Below, piece after piece: positions 37,901-47,505 of a stretch of DNA of 64,000 nt. The stretch's first letter is position 1, and each line of letters begins with the position of its first letter. This stretch comes from JAJRTE01 sp964418585. Its GTDB lineage: Bacteria; Myxococcota_A; UBA796; JAJRTE01. The notes below the pieces were generated by a model, which had not been told where the DNA came from, made no database searches, and saw only the letters and a list, made by a program, of their open reading frames with translations. The stretch lies in contig CAYQMG010000118.1 in NCBI GenBank assembly GCA_964418585.1, positions 62,001 to 126,000 of the forward strand. The letters run 5' to 3'. The translations under genes and the position numbers were made by a program.

Positions 37901-40900
37901 GGTGTCGGGTCGGGGGCCTTCACCCTGTATCGCACGGTGGAAACCGACAAGGTGCGGCTCTTCTTCACCCGGTCGACGGCCGACGCCGACCCGATTTCGG
38001 TCGCCGAAGTCTCCGTGTATGGCCCGGGACTGATTACCGAGAACGCTTTCGTGGACATGAACGTGGCCGCGGGCGCCAGGCACTACGAGATCAAGTCGGC
38101 CAGCGGGGCGGGCCGGGAGGGCGAACCGGCCGAAATCGATGTAAGTCTGGGCGACATCGAACCGCCCACCGATGCCTATGCCGTGGCCTATCCGGACCGC
38201 ACCGAGATCTTCTGGACCCGGTCCGTGTCCAGCAACACCCTGGGTTACGAGGTGCTGACCGACAAGGACATCCTGATCAACGCCACCGGCTTGACCGGCC
38301 AGATGACCGCCACCGCGTCCAGTTCGGCCAGCGGACACGACCCGTCTCTGGGGGTGGACACCGACAGCACCACTTACTGGCAGTCCTCCGGGACCGGCCC
38401 ATGGACCTTCGACATCACCCTGCCGGAAACCACCCGGATCTACGGCATTCAACTCGTCTTCTCCTCCTACTATTACCCGACCGACTACGATGTGATGGGC
38501 TGGACCGGGACCGAATGGATCGTGGAGCAGCAGGTCCGGGACAACGGATACGTGTCCCGATTCGATACGTATAGCCAGTTCGGGGCTACCAACAAGATCC
38601 GCCTCTACATCACCGGGGCGAGTTCCAGTTCCGTGGCGGTGGCCTACGTGGCCATCTACAAGGCTCTGCCCATCGACACCGCCGGCCTCACCCACCAGGA
38701 GCGACCGGAATACTCCGCCAGCTACCGTGTGGCAGCCATGAGCGAGGCGCACGTGGCATTTGCCGCCGAGGAAGTGAGTGTGCCACCGGCCGGCCAGGAG
38801 CCTCCACTGCCGCCCGACAGCGTCACCGTGTCCGACTACACGCGGAGCGACATCGTGCTGTCCTGGACCCCGGTGGACAACGATATCCTCGCCGGATACA
38901 ACGTCTACGACCTGGACTCGGGGATTCAACTCAACACCGACCTGCTCGTCGATCCCACGTTCACCGATGTGGGCGCCATCGATCCCGAGGTGACGAGCTA
39001 CGGGTACATGGTCTCCAGCGTCAACGTGTACGGGTACGAAAGCCCGATCATGCGAACCTACACCTGGACCCCGCCCCGTCCCGAACCGCCCACCGTCACC
39101 GCAACGGTGGAAGGAACCACGGTGACCCTCCACTGGACCGATGCAGACGAACCCCTGCGGGACGGATTCAAGGTCTACAAGGACTATGCACTCCTGGCCG
39201 AAACCACGGCGCCCACCTTCACCGACCTCGACGTGTCCGCTGGACAGCACGTCTACCAGGTCTCCGGTTTCGACATGTTCGGTCGAGAAGGCTCACGCTC
39301 CAGCACCGCGACCGTTCAGGTCGTGCGCACAGACCTCATGCTGTCCGACAGCGACCTCTCCCTCGCACCGGCCTCGGCCACCATCCTGGACACCGGGGTG
39401 CTCACCGCCACCGTGCACAACCTGGGCGACGTGACCTCCGGTGTCTCCTCGGTCGCATTCTACGACGGAGACCCGGACGGCGGCGGCGAACTCATCGGCT
39501 CCGCTGAACTGGCGGCCATCCTGGGTTACGGTGTGCGGCAGGTCTCCATCGAATGGGACCTCTCCACCGAGGAGGGACTCCACGACATCTACGTGGTGGC
39601 CGACCCGGAGGAAACCCTCGCAGAAATGCGGGAAGACAACAACTCCGCCGTCCTCTCCGTGGAAATCCTGCCAAGACCCGTTTACGTCATTACACCGGGC
39701 GCCGTGGACGTGAGTGCCTTCCCGGTCCTGTCCGTCCCACTTCATGTAGAGGACGGGTTCGGCTCCCCGGTCCAGGGTCTCGCTGCCCGATTCGTCACCG
39801 TGACCGAACCGGCAGGAAACGGCAGCGACCTCGGCCTCGAGCCCACCGGGACCGAAGGCGACTACCTGCTCGTCTGGACCTCCCCGGACCACGCACGGGA
39901 CGGTTCCACCCGCTCGGTGCTCGTGACCATCGACAACCCGCCCTCGGTCGGCTCCGGTGAGACCAGTTACCAGGCTCCATCCAACCCGCTCTACGACCTC
40001 CAGATCGCCAGCCTCGCCGCCGATCCGGCCGCACCCAGGGCAGGAGATACCTTCGACCTGGTGGCCACGGTCGCCAACCAGGGTTCCTCCACCCTCACGA
40101 ATGTCCCCATTCGCTTCTACGAGGGCGCAGGGACCCCTACCGTGCTCGGCGAAACCGTGATCTCCAGCATCGATGCTGGTACCACCACAACCGCACGCTG
40201 GACCACCACCGCTCACGCCGGAACCACCACCTACCGCGCCGCTGCGGACGCCGACGGACTGCTCGACGAAACCGACGAGGGGAACAACGAAGCCAGCTTG
40301 ACCTTGATCGTCCCCGAAAACCCCACCGACCTCAGCGTCGTGGCAGGCAGCATCACCTTCACCCCGAACAAACCGTATTCCGGCGACCCGGTCGCCGTGA
40401 CCGCCACCATCGCCAACGACGGCGTCGAGGCGTCCGGCGTCACCGTGCAGGCCTACCAGGGCAATCCCCTGGCCGGTGGAACGGCCATCGGCACCGGCCA
40501 GACCATCGACACGCTCACCTCGAGCGCGCCGCAACAGGTGACCTTTGCCTGGAATACTGAACGGCTCGCCGGGACCTACGACATCTACGTCTGGGTCGAC
40601 CCCCGCAACCGGGTGGACGAGTCCGATGAGACCAACAACCTGTCGTTGCAGCAGGTGACCATACATCCATTCCCGGTCACGCTCTCTCTCGCCACCGACA
40701 AGAGCGCGTACCCGCCCAACAGCAACATGACCGTTACCGGCACCCTGGACCCGAACGGGACCACCTTCTCCGGCCAGATCGACCTGAAGCTCGTGGACCA
40801 GAACGGCGTCACCGTGCTGGATGCGGGGAGTATCCCGGTCAGCGATGTGAGCACCCGGACCAGCTACGATGCCACGGTGGATACCGGGACCTACCGGGCA

Positions 40901-43087
40901 GGAACCTACCAGGTTGTGGGCATCTTGCGCGACTCGGTTGGGGAACGCACCAGGGACGCGGCGTCCTTCTCCATCGAGGCCGTGTCCGCCCTGGCGTCCA
41001 CTGTGCGGTCCAGCGCTCCGGCCTACGACCCGTTCGCCACGGTGGAGGTGAACGGGACGGTGACCAACGACAGTGTAAACACCCTCCTCTCCAACGTGAC
41101 CGCCACCCTTGCGCTCGTGACTCCGGATGGTCAGAAACTGCACGAGACCTCGTTCGGGCCGACCGACCTGGACCTTGGGCAGGAGTTGCCCGTGGTGGAG
41201 GCCTGGGCGATGGAGGATCAGCCGCCGGGGACCTACACGATCCTGCTGACCGGCCAGTCCGGTGATGTCAGCCACACGGCGTCCACCACGTTCGAGTTGC
41301 GGTCCACCCAGGACACGGGCATCGGGCTGGACGCCGGGCTCGAAGTGGACCCGGACAGCGCCGTACCGGGCGCCGCGGTCTCGGCCGGGTACGGGATCGA
41401 GAACAACGGCAACGCAGACGTGTTCGACATTCCGGCCCGGGTCGTGCTGGTGAACGACGACGATGGGGAGGTCCACGATACGCATGCTTTCACCCTCACC
41501 CTGGGCAAGGGAGCGCTGCTGGAGGACGCTGTGGACCTGGACACTTCCGTGCCCGAAGGCGGCTACTCGGTGCTCCTCCAGCTCGAGTTCGGAGGGGAGT
41601 ATGTCACGTTTGCCCGGGACCGCCTCACCCTTCTGAGCATTGCGGGCGCGCTGGCGATTTCCCCGGACACCATCGAAGGAGGAGAAGGGGACGTCACGAT
41701 CGAGCACACATTGACGAACCTCTCCGACGTGGCCCTGGAGAATCTGTCCCTGAGGCTCGAGGTGGTATCCATGGAGAGTGGCGAGGTGGTGAAGACCATC
41801 ACCTGGTCCGCGGACCTTCCAGGAGACGGTTCGTCCACCGGGACCGAGACGGTTTCCAGCGACGAGTTGGGTATCGGGCAGTTCACGGTGTTCCTGTACC
41901 TGGTGCCCGAAGGAGGGTCGCCGACCGAACTTGCCAGCGCCACCTTCTCGGTGGTGGACACTCGAGCACCGGCCACGACGCTCTCGTTCAACGGGACCAC
42001 GGTGAGCCGGGACGGCGTGGTCTATCTTCCCGGGACCACCTACGTGGTGCTCGAGGCCCAGGACAACTTCAGCGGTGTGGCGGCCATCCATTATGCCCTG
42101 GACGGGGGCAGCCAACGCACCTATGCGCAGCCGTTCACCCTGACGATCGAGGGAGCGCACACGCTGGCATACGGCGCGGTGGATTTGGCGGGCAACGAGG
42201 AAGCATCTCGAACCGTGGAGTTGGTGCTCGACCTTTCCGCGCCGGTCATCGAAGTGGGCGGCGTGGAGGACGGCGACTGTGGTGCAGACCCGGTGGATCC
42301 CCAGGTATCGGTGGAGGATGTGAGCCCGACCACCATTGCGATGACCCTGAACGGGGATGCCTATGCGGGAGAAACCATCGATGCAGCAGGGAGTTATACC
42401 CTAGTGGTTCGCGCAGAGGACCTCCTGGGGAACGCCACCGAGATGGAGGTGGGCTTCACCATCACCACCGATCCCTGCGACTGCCCGTCCGAACCGGGAT
42501 GCGCCACGCCGGCCCCCGACGAAGACCGGGACGGCGATGGATTCACGGTCCTCGAGGGCGATTGTGACGACGACGCAGCCGAGGTCTTCCCCGGCGCCCC
42601 GGAACTGTGTGACGACCTGGACAACGACTGCAACGGACTGGTGGACGACGCACCCGAATGCCAGCTCACCCCCACCCCCCTGGTGGACACCGACGGCGAC
42701 GGCTACGCGGACGCTTCAGACTGCGATCCGAATGACCCGGCGATCCATCCGGGTGCGGAGGAAATCTGTGACGATGGTGTGGACAACGATTGCAGCGGCA
42801 CGGTGGACGACCCGGCGCTCTGTGGTGGAACCCCCACCCCGGCGGTCGAGGTGACCGAGACGCCCGGACCGACTCCGGAACTCACCCCCACGGTCACCCC
42901 GGTCCCGTGGGCCACCGCAACCCCCGAACCGACCGCAACCCCCGAACCCTACGACAACGACCGGTTCGGAGAGGACGCGGTCAAACTCCCCGGGTGCACG
43001 TGCAGCCACTCTGCACCGCCCGGACCGGGAATCTGGACCCTGCTCGGCTTCCTCGGCGCCATCCTGTTCATCCGCCGCCGCCGCTGA
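34907..43087 (+). CDS. Giant multidomain surface protein with MYXO-CTERM-like anchor
   Basis: The protein is 2726 aa. A signal peptide ends near ALAAPA. Residues 25-275 form an alpha/alpha-toroid region with terpene cyclase/prenyltransferase-type QNDDGSFG, QQPDGGFAW and QLEDGSWN repeats. Five CARDB-type Ig modules (about 275-860) each close with D-E-x-NN. Two discoidin/F5-8C-like domains, each inserted in an Fn3-type fold, lie at about 865-1260, then Fn3 (about 1300-1470) and further CARDB modules (about 1475-1590, 1695-1920). An OmpL47-like unit is at about 2350, two MopE units at about 2540-2640, and a Thr-Pro linker follows. The last 30 residues read PGCTCSHSAPPGPG, then hydrophobic, then IRRRR. 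This Cys-hydrophobic-Arg plan is the MYXO-CTERM sorting signal processed by myxosortase and linked to outer-membrane display. Adhesion is inferred. Confidence 0.93.
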   Translation: MKRLTRWTAGLLTLLVSPMPALAAPADGADFILEEQNDDGSFGAIPQRDTGPALRALNAFQKADWDTVASAGGFLLYSDPLAVDFMARRARALALADIDPDDAAAELAVLADSSGAWGTFEGWPGTLMDTAQALITFSEVGDLDLSLISQGLGYLTSRQQPDGGFAWEGNDTSEPLLTAEILTALVAWGDTFAISSTIDAAATYLFGLQQDSGLLGTSQPELVTAMTLLATLELDSVDTDAWTTAYTALSDAQLEDGSWNHDVYTTAKAMIALGAVKPDLAVTAVTPGTDPVIEEQDSTVIVQVANEGRASLTQSVPVTVSFISGTTGEEMPIGTDQLAVLAPGASREITIPWATTGFSGGGYLKAVVDPDDSIGEKDRLDNTMLVPVTILGGADVAVTSADLTVQPPDPAPEESVTLYATVSSFSAVPHASVAVTLHDGDPAAGGTLLDTYTLALDPGDTAEISWSGSLDAGEHTLFVTVDADDAIDEVDETNNQASIHVTVAPKIDLQVSSGQVQASPTTATEGDPITLWVMVYNGGKSPSGPFTTGAYLYDPGTMGSPAERVLAASADVDGLGPGEATSVTLEVPTAGHLGELTLYGVADIADEVEETQEGNNESSVTAWVIEAPNLAILTGDFVPPDPVQEGKLVQLNTTVRNLGGSTLYNVPVQFYLGSGGGTSIGSTTVQRIDPGTQVSTPYVTWNTTGLSAGNQTVVAMVDPSNLLSESDETDNEQAVTVTVLPRPDLAFQTSLAVSPAEPDQGDVVTLSATVLNSTDTAISDEFLVEFYDGNPNDGGRLLGADTISSLAGNGTTVATTTWDTEGWAGRHTLYAVIDPDNRISEGDESNNQSVLQMSVSSGEASLEPVTNVAYSVAGDNVTLTWDNTQNPAGYRIYRDGQIVNPPDYDYDLVPGATVTASSAVADHEAAAAADGSLSTYWEGDAADESWTYTIDFGSVQEVSAFTVYWYAQGNLKITYAFQTWTEGEWYTRQSSTVTATGTGVGSGAFTLYRTVETDKVRLFFTRSTADADPISVAEVSVYGPGLITENAFVDMNVAAGARHYEIKSASGAGREGEPAEIDVSLGDIEPPTDAYAVAYPDRTEIFWTRSVSSNTLGYEVLTDKDILINATGLTGQMTATASSSASGHDPSLGVDTDSTTYWQSSGTGPWTFDITLPETTRIYGIQLVFSSYYYPTDYDVMGWTGTEWIVEQQVRDNGYVSRFDTYSQFGATNKIRLYITGASSSSVAVAYVAIYKALPIDTAGLTHQERPEYSASYRVAAMSEAHVAFAAEEVSVPPAGQEPPLPPDSVTVSDYTRSDIVLSWTPVDNDILAGYNVYDLDSGIQLNTDLLVDPTFTDVGAIDPEVTSYGYMVSSVNVYGYESPIMRTYTWTPPRPEPPTVTATVEGTTVTLHWTDADEPLRDGFKVYKDYALLAETTAPTFTDLDVSAGQHVYQVSGFDMFGREGSRSSTATVQVVRTDLMLSDSDLSLAPASATILDTGVLTATVHNLGDVTSGVSSVAFYDGDPDGGGELIGSAELAAILGYGVRQVSIEWDLSTEEGLHDIYVVADPEETLAEMREDNNSAVLSVEILPRPVYVITPGAVDVSAFPVLSVPLHVEDGFGSPVQGLAARFVTVTEPAGNGSDLGLEPTGTEGDYLLVWTSPDHARDGSTRSVLVTIDNPPSVGSGETSYQAPSNPLYDLQIASLAADPAAPRAGDTFDLVATVANQGSSTLTNVPIRFYEGAGTPTVLGETVISSIDAGTTTTARWTTTAHAGTTTYRAAADADGLLDETDEGNNEASLTLIVPENPTDLSVVAGSITFTPNKPYSGDPVAVTATIANDGVEASGVTVQAYQGNPLAGGTAIGTGQTIDTLTSSAPQQVTFAWNTERLAGTYDIYVWVDPRNRVDESDETNNLSLQQVTIHPFPVTLSLATDKSAYPPNSNMTVTGTLDPNGTTFSGQIDLKLVDQNGVTVLDAGSIPVSDVSTRTSYDATVDTGTYRAGTYQVVGILRDSVGERTRDAASFSIEAVSALASTVRSSAPAYDPFATVEVNGTVTNDSVNTLLSNVTATLALVTPDGQKLHETSFGPTDLDLGQELPVVEAWAMEDQPPGTYTILLTGQSGDVSHTASTTFELRSTQDTGIGLDAGLEVDPDSAVPGAAVSAGYGIENNGNADVFDIPARVVLVNDDDGEVHDTHAFTLTLGKGALLEDAVDLDTSVPEGGYSVLLQLEFGGEYVTFARDRLTLLSIAGALAISPDTIEGGEGDVTIEHTLTNLSDVALENLSLRLEVVSMESGEVVKTITWSADLPGDGSSTGTETVSSDELGIGQFTVFLYLVPEGGSPTELASATFSVVDTRAPATTLSFNGTTVSRDGVVYLPGTTYVVLEAQDNFSGVAAIHYALDGGSQRTYAQPFTLTIEGAHTLAYGAVDLAGNEEASRTVELVLDLSAPVIEVGGVEDGDCGADPVDPQVSVEDVSPTTIAMTLNGDAYAGETIDAAGSYTLVVRAEDLLGNATEMEVGFTITTDPCDCPSEPGCATPAPDEDRDGDGFTVLEGDCDDDAAEVFPGAPELCDDLDNDCNGLVDDAPECQLTPTPLVDTDGDGYADASDCDPNDPAIHPGAEEICDDGVDNDCSGTVDDPALCGGTPTPAVEVTETPGPTPELTPTVTPVPWATATPEPTATPEPYDNDRFGEDAVKLPGCTCSHSAPPGPGIWTLLGFLGAILFIRRRR
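42520..42825 (+). repeat. Two MopE-type coding repeats before the C-terminal anchor
   Basis: Two units encode DGDG, DCDDDAAEVFPGAPE or DCDPNDPAIHPGAEE, then DNDCNG or DNDCSG. They lie near the C-terminus of the giant surface protein. Confidence 0.75.
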
Positions 43088-43112
43088 ACCGCACGGCAGG
43101 GAAGATGAACGG

Positions 43113-43141
43113 TTGCAACCAGGAACGTTGTGGGCTACGCT
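43113..43141 (+). promoter_or_regulatory. Candidate promoter before the GtrA-like gene
   Basis: TTGCAA (43113-43118), 17 nt, TACGCT (43136-43141), about 90 nt before ATG 43229. Confidence 0.3.
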
Positions 43142-43228
43142 ACCTTTCCTTTCTCACCCTCGACGTGGGGAGAGCAGGACAACAGGCACGACAACCGGCA
43201 ACCAGTACCAGGCGAAAGCGGATACACG

Positions 43229-43705
43229 ATGGGTGAAACCCTCACACACGACTCTTCGGAAACCGAGACCGGCGAACCGGAGGAGGCTCCCAGCCTCTCC
43301 ATGCTCCAGCAAGGACTTCGGTTCTCCATCGTGGGCGGAATCAACACGGTGGTGGACCTCACGGTCCTCAACCTGCTCATCCTGTTGGAGCCTCGAGGTC
43401 GGAGTGGGCTCGTCTACTCGGCCTTCAAGACCCTCTCGTTTCTCGCAGCGGTGACCAACAGCTACCTCCTCAACCGCAAGTTCACGTTCCAGAGCAAGAC
43501 CGCAGCGTCCTCGGCCCAGTTCACGGGCTTTCTCATCGTCAGTATCGGCGGACTGCTCATCAACGTGGGCGTGGCCACCTCGGTGGCGACCTTTGTACCC
43601 CCTCCCCTGGTCCTGGCCGCCTACTGGCCCTCCATCGCAGCCATGGCGGGAATCCCCTTCGGCCTGATCTGGAATTTCTTCGGGTACCGCTACCTCGTCT
43701 TCTGA
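43229..43705 (+). CDS. GtrA-like membrane protein
   Basis: The protein is 158 aa from ATG 43229; the ribosome-binding site is weak. An acidic cytoplasmic N-terminus of about 25 residues precedes four membrane spans. The GtrA signatures are present: LRFSIVGGINTVVDL in span 1, NSYLLNRKFTF after span 2, and the ending WNFFGYRYLVF. Family members take part in moving polyprenol-linked sugars across the inner membrane for polysaccharide or O-antigen decoration. No glycosyltransferase partner is adjacent; the GT-C-like protein at 12890-14659 is a possible distant partner. Confidence 0.93.
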   Translation: MGETLTHDSSETETGEPEEAPSLSMLQQGLRFSIVGGINTVVDLTVLNLLILLEPRGRSGLVYSAFKTLSFLAAVTNSYLLNRKFTFQSKTAASSAQFTGFLIVSIGGLLINVGVATSVATFVPPPLVLAAYWPSIAAMAGIPFGLIWNFFGYRYLVF

Positions 43706-43890
43706 CTCGATCTCTGTGAGGGCGAACGGCGGCCCTTCCCGGGCCCACGCGCCCGCTGGACACTCCGTCCTTGATCCCGCCGCGTCTTTGTGCATCGCTG
43801 TCCCAGAAGCACGCTCGGCCGGAGTGGCCGACGCCCACACCACCCTACCCCGGAGACACCGGGGTGCAACCGACACGGGGATGGAGAACG

Positions 43891-46032
43891 ATGCACGCAC
43901 GCTATCGCACATTGGGGCTTCTGGTCTCGATCGTCCTGGCCCTCCTGTCCGGCCTTGCCACCGGCGAGGAGGCGCCGGCCGGGGACAGGGCCCCGTTCCA
44001 GTTGATGGACATCTACCGGGTGACCTGGATCTCCGACGTGGACATCTCGCCGAACGGAGACGCCGTGGTGCTCGCGCGGACCACCAGCGACCTCGAGCGC
44101 GCGGTCCGCGAGACCCGTATCTGGCGGGTCGATGCGGACGGAAAGCACCTGGTTCAACTCACGAGCGGCAAAGGACGGGACTGGAGCCCTCGTTGGTCGC
44201 CGGACGGCAGCCGGATCGGGTTCCTGTCCACCCGTTCGGGAGCGCCCAACGTCTTCACGATGGCTCCGGACGGGACCGACGTGAGGCAGGAAACAGACCT
44301 CTCCCTGGGGGTCGGCGGCTTCGTGTGGTCGCCCACCGGGAATGTGATCGCACTGGACACCACCATCTACCCCGAGTGCGGCATCGACGACGCCTGCAAC
44401 AGCCTCCGCGACCGCCTCCGCACTCGAGGTCCACTCCAGGCCCACGTGGCGGACGACCTCCTCTATCGCCACTGGGACGACTGGCGCGACGGTCGCCGCA
44501 CCGCACTCCTGCTCCTGGACCTGAACACACAGGAACTCCGCGCCGTGGACAGCGGCCCGTTCGACACGCCCGCCTACAACCTGAACGGGGCCGCCGGCTA
44601 CGCCTTTTCCCCGGATGGGAAGGAACTCTGCTTCACCTCCAATCAGGACCCGGACCCGGCCCTCTCCACCAACGTCGACCTGTTCGTGGTCCCCGTTTCC
44701 GGCGGAACCCCTCGAGCCATCACCGCCGACAACGACGGATGGGACGCACATCCCGCCTACTCCCCGGATGGACGATTCATCGCCTACCTGACCCAGAAAA
44801 CGCCCCGGTACGAATCCGACCTGATCTCCATCGCACTGTACGATCGCAATAGCGGAACCAGCCGGGTGCTCACGGACCGATTCGACAACTGGGTGGACCG
44901 GTTCGCCTGGGTCGACGACGGTCGGAGCATCGTGTTCACCGGGGAGTACCATGGGCGTACCCCGCTCTACCGCGTGGACATCAGCACGGGCCGGGTCGTC
45001 CAACTGGTGTCCCACGGACGGGTGGACCGGTTCGACCTGGGGCCTCGAGCCCGCTGGATCGCCGTGGTGCGGCGGACCGTGGCCGAACCGCAGGAGGTGT
45101 ACCGTCTCGACGTGCGGCGAGGGCGCACGATTCGAAAGAGCACGAAACTGACGCGATTCAACGATGCGCTGGTTCGTGAGGTGGATTTTCGGCCCGCCGA
45201 GGAACTATGGGTCGACGGCGCGGGTGGAGCCAAGATTCACGTGTTCGTGATCAAGCCGCACGGGTTCGAGCCGGGGCGGCGGTATCCCCTGATCCTGAAC
45301 GTTCACGGCGGCCCCCAGTCGCAGTGGTACGACGGCTATCGTTCCGACTGGCAACTGTATGCCGGCGCGGGCTACGTGGTCGCCTTTGCGAATCCGCACG
45401 GGTCCACGGGGTACGGACAGGCTTTTACCGCCCAGATTTCAGGAGACTGGGGCGGATGGGTGTTCGAGGATCTCATGAAGGTCACCGACGCCCTGGAAAA
45501 ACTCCCTTGCGTGGACCCGGAACGCATGGGGGCGATGGGTTGGTCCTTTGGTGGATACATGATGAACTGGTTCGAAGCCCAGACGAATCGGTTCAAGGCC
45601 CTCGCCAGCATGATGGGCGCCTACGACCTGCGCTCGTTCTACGGCGCCACCGAGGAACTCTGGTGGCCCGAATGGGACCTCAAGGGTACGCCCTGGACTT
45701 CGGACCTGTATGACAAGTGGTCCCCGTCGAACTACGTGGACAACTTCCAGACCCCAATGCTCCTGGTCACCGGCGAACTGGACTACCGGATCCCCTACAC
45801 CCAGTCGCTCCAGATGTTCACCACGCTCCGGCGCAAGGGTATCCGGGCCCGACTGATCGTGCTCGAGGACAACGGGCACTGGCCGGGAGCGCTGAGGCCC
45901 ATGTCGCTCTATTACAACGCGCACCTCGAGTGGTTCCATGAGCATCTGGGCGGGGCGCCGGCCCCCTGGGACTCTCGCGATGTCGCCCACAATCGCGTGT
46001 TCGAAGAGGACCAGAAGCGGCTCGAGGAATGA
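43891..46032 (+). CDS. Secreted S9-family prolyl oligopeptidase-like peptidase
   Basis: The protein is 713 aa; ATG 43891 is 5-6 nt after GGAG. A signal peptide (MHARYRTLGLLVSIVLALLS) predicts export. Residues 35-420 form a WD40-like/TolB-type beta-propeller (repeated SPDG, WSPTG, AFSPDG). Residues 450-690 are the alpha/beta-hydrolase domain with the S9C/DPP-type order: nucleophile Ser552 in GWSFGGYM, Asp631 in GELDYRIP, His663 in DNGHWPG. It should cleave short peptides, often acylaminoacyl or Xaa-Pro, in the periplasm. It is a single gene with its own 185-nt upstream spacer. Confidence 0.95.
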   Translation: MHARYRTLGLLVSIVLALLSGLATGEEAPAGDRAPFQLMDIYRVTWISDVDISPNGDAVVLARTTSDLERAVRETRIWRVDADGKHLVQLTSGKGRDWSPRWSPDGSRIGFLSTRSGAPNVFTMAPDGTDVRQETDLSLGVGGFVWSPTGNVIALDTTIYPECGIDDACNSLRDRLRTRGPLQAHVADDLLYRHWDDWRDGRRTALLLLDLNTQELRAVDSGPFDTPAYNLNGAAGYAFSPDGKELCFTSNQDPDPALSTNVDLFVVPVSGGTPRAITADNDGWDAHPAYSPDGRFIAYLTQKTPRYESDLISIALYDRNSGTSRVLTDRFDNWVDRFAWVDDGRSIVFTGEYHGRTPLYRVDISTGRVVQLVSHGRVDRFDLGPRARWIAVVRRTVAEPQEVYRLDVRRGRTIRKSTKLTRFNDALVREVDFRPAEELWVDGAGGAKIHVFVIKPHGFEPGRRYPLILNVHGGPQSQWYDGYRSDWQLYAGAGYVVAFANPHGSTGYGQAFTAQISGDWGGWVFEDLMKVTDALEKLPCVDPERMGAMGWSFGGYMMNWFEAQTNRFKALASMMGAYDLRSFYGATEELWWPEWDLKGTPWTSDLYDKWSPSNYVDNFQTPMLLVTGELDYRIPYTQSLQMFTTLRRKGIRARLIVLEDNGHWPGALRPMSLYYNAHLEWFHEHLGGAPAPWDSRDVAHNRVFEEDQKRLEE

Positions 46033-46055
46033 GCCCGCCACCGGAAGTTCTTTCG

Positions 46056-46083
46056 TTGCCCTTTTCTCCCGCACGACTATCAT
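46056..46083 (+). promoter_or_regulatory. Candidate promoter of the DAHP synthase gene
   Basis: TTGCCC (46056-46061), 16 nt, TATCAT (46078-46083). It leaves a 70-nt leader before GTG 46161. Confidence 0.42.
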
Positions 46084-46160
46084 GAAAGGAAGCTCGAGCC
46101 CACCCTGGATGGGCAAAACCGGGCTCCAGCGATTCAACGTGACCAGACAAGGAGAGCACC

Positions 46161-47504
46161 GTGACAGAATCCCGACCCTCATCCTGGCGTGAGCGGCCGA
46201 TGGCGCAGGGCATTCCGTGGCCCGACCCGGAGGCCTATGAGGCTGTTCTCGAGGAACTTCGAACCAAACCTCCCCTGGTGTTGCCTTCGGAGCTGCGGAC
46301 GATGAGATCCCAGCTTGCAGCGGCGGCGCGAGGGGAAGCCTTCCTGCTCCAGGGCGGAGACTGTGCCGAGGAGTTCGCTCGAGTCCACCAGGCGCACATC
46401 CAGGACACACTCAAGGTCCTGCTTCAGATGGCGGTGGTGTTGACTTATGGTTCGGCCCTCCCCGTGATCAAGGTGGGACGGATCGCAGGCCAGTATGCCA
46501 AACCGCGCTCCTCACTCACCGAGGTGATCAACGGGGTGGAGATGAGTTCCTACCGTGGAGACGCGGTCAACCAGCCCGAACCCACGCCTGAAGCGCGCCG
46601 TCCCGACCCCAACCGGTTGCTCGAGGCCTACCACAAGGCGTCCCAGACCCTCAACCTCATCCGGGCCCTGACCAAGGGAGGATTTGCGAGCATCGAACGG
46701 GTCCACGCCTGGAACCGCGAGTTCGTCAAGGACTCCCCGGTGGGCGAATCTTACGCTGCACTGGAACGTCAGATCCACGCCGCGCTCGGCTTCATGCGGG
46801 CCTGCGGCGTCGACACGACCGGCCTTCCAGAGTTCCAGCAAGTGGATTTCTACACCTCCCACGAAGCCCTCATTCTGGGCTACGAGGACGCACTGGTACG
46901 ACAGGACCCCGAAACCGGCGGTTGGTACGCCTGTTCCGGCCACCTCCTCTGGATTGGAGACCGCACCCGGCAACTGGACGGGGCACACGTGGAGTTCTTC
47001 AGCAAACTCGACAATCCGATCGCCATGAAGGTCGGACCCTCCATGAAACCGGACGAACTCAACCGCCTCATCGAAAAACTCAACCCACACAACGAGTACG
47101 GACGCCTCACCCTGATCACACGGTTCGGCGCCGACAAAATCGTCCGCCACCTCCCGCGCCTCGTCCGCGCCGTGACTCGAGCCGGTCAGCACGTCCTCTG
47201 GTGCTGCGACCCCATGCATGGCAACACGTTCAAGAGCGAGGGGGGCCAGAAGACCCGGCACTTCCACCACATCCTGGCCGAGATCAAACGCTTCTTCGAT
47301 GTGCACCGGGCGGAAAAGACATTCCCAGGCGGACTCCACTTCGAACTCACCGGCGCAGACGTGACCGAGTGCCTCGGCGGCGGCCAGGAGATCGAGGATT
47401 GGAACCTCGCCGAACGTTACCTCACCGCCTGCGACCCGCGCCTCAATGCACAGCAGGCTCTCGAGGTCGCGTTCCTCGTCGCCGACGCCCTCAAGGCCCG
47501 GTAA
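46161..47504 (+). CDS. Class II 3-deoxy-7-phosphoheptulonate (DAHP) synthase
   Basis: The protein is 447 aa from GTG 46161, with AAGGAGAG upstream. It catalyses the first shikimate-pathway step, condensing phosphoenolpyruvate and erythrose 4-phosphate. Class II (plant/Mycobacterium type) motifs are present: LLQGGDCAE with a metal-binding Cys, VGRIAGQYAKPR, MKVGPSMKPDEL, LITRFGADK, WCCDPMHGNT and FELTGADVTECLGG. The length is typical of the class. The N-terminal extension that carries the allosteric site in the mycobacterial enzyme looks short, so feedback control may differ. It stands alone, with no other aromatic-pathway gene in the window. Confidence 0.97.
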   Translation: MTESRPSSWRERPMAQGIPWPDPEAYEAVLEELRTKPPLVLPSELRTMRSQLAAAARGEAFLLQGGDCAEEFARVHQAHIQDTLKVLLQMAVVLTYGSALPVIKVGRIAGQYAKPRSSLTEVINGVEMSSYRGDAVNQPEPTPEARRPDPNRLLEAYHKASQTLNLIRALTKGGFASIERVHAWNREFVKDSPVGESYAALERQIHAALGFMRACGVDTTGLPEFQQVDFYTSHEALILGYEDALVRQDPETGGWYACSGHLLWIGDRTRQLDGAHVEFFSKLDNPIAMKVGPSMKPDELNRLIEKLNPHNEYGRLTLITRFGADKIVRHLPRLVRAVTRAGQHVLWCCDPMHGNTFKSEGGQKTRHFHHILAEIKRFFDVHRAEKTFPGGLHFELTGADVTECLGGGQEIEDWNLAERYLTACDPRLNAQQALEVAFLVADALKAR

Positions 47505-47505
47505 C

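Noticed and set aside
36758..42160. Long minus-strand frames (830 and 955 codons) opposite the giant surface protein
   Set aside because: These are shadow frames. The plus strand shows regular repeated Ig-type modules.
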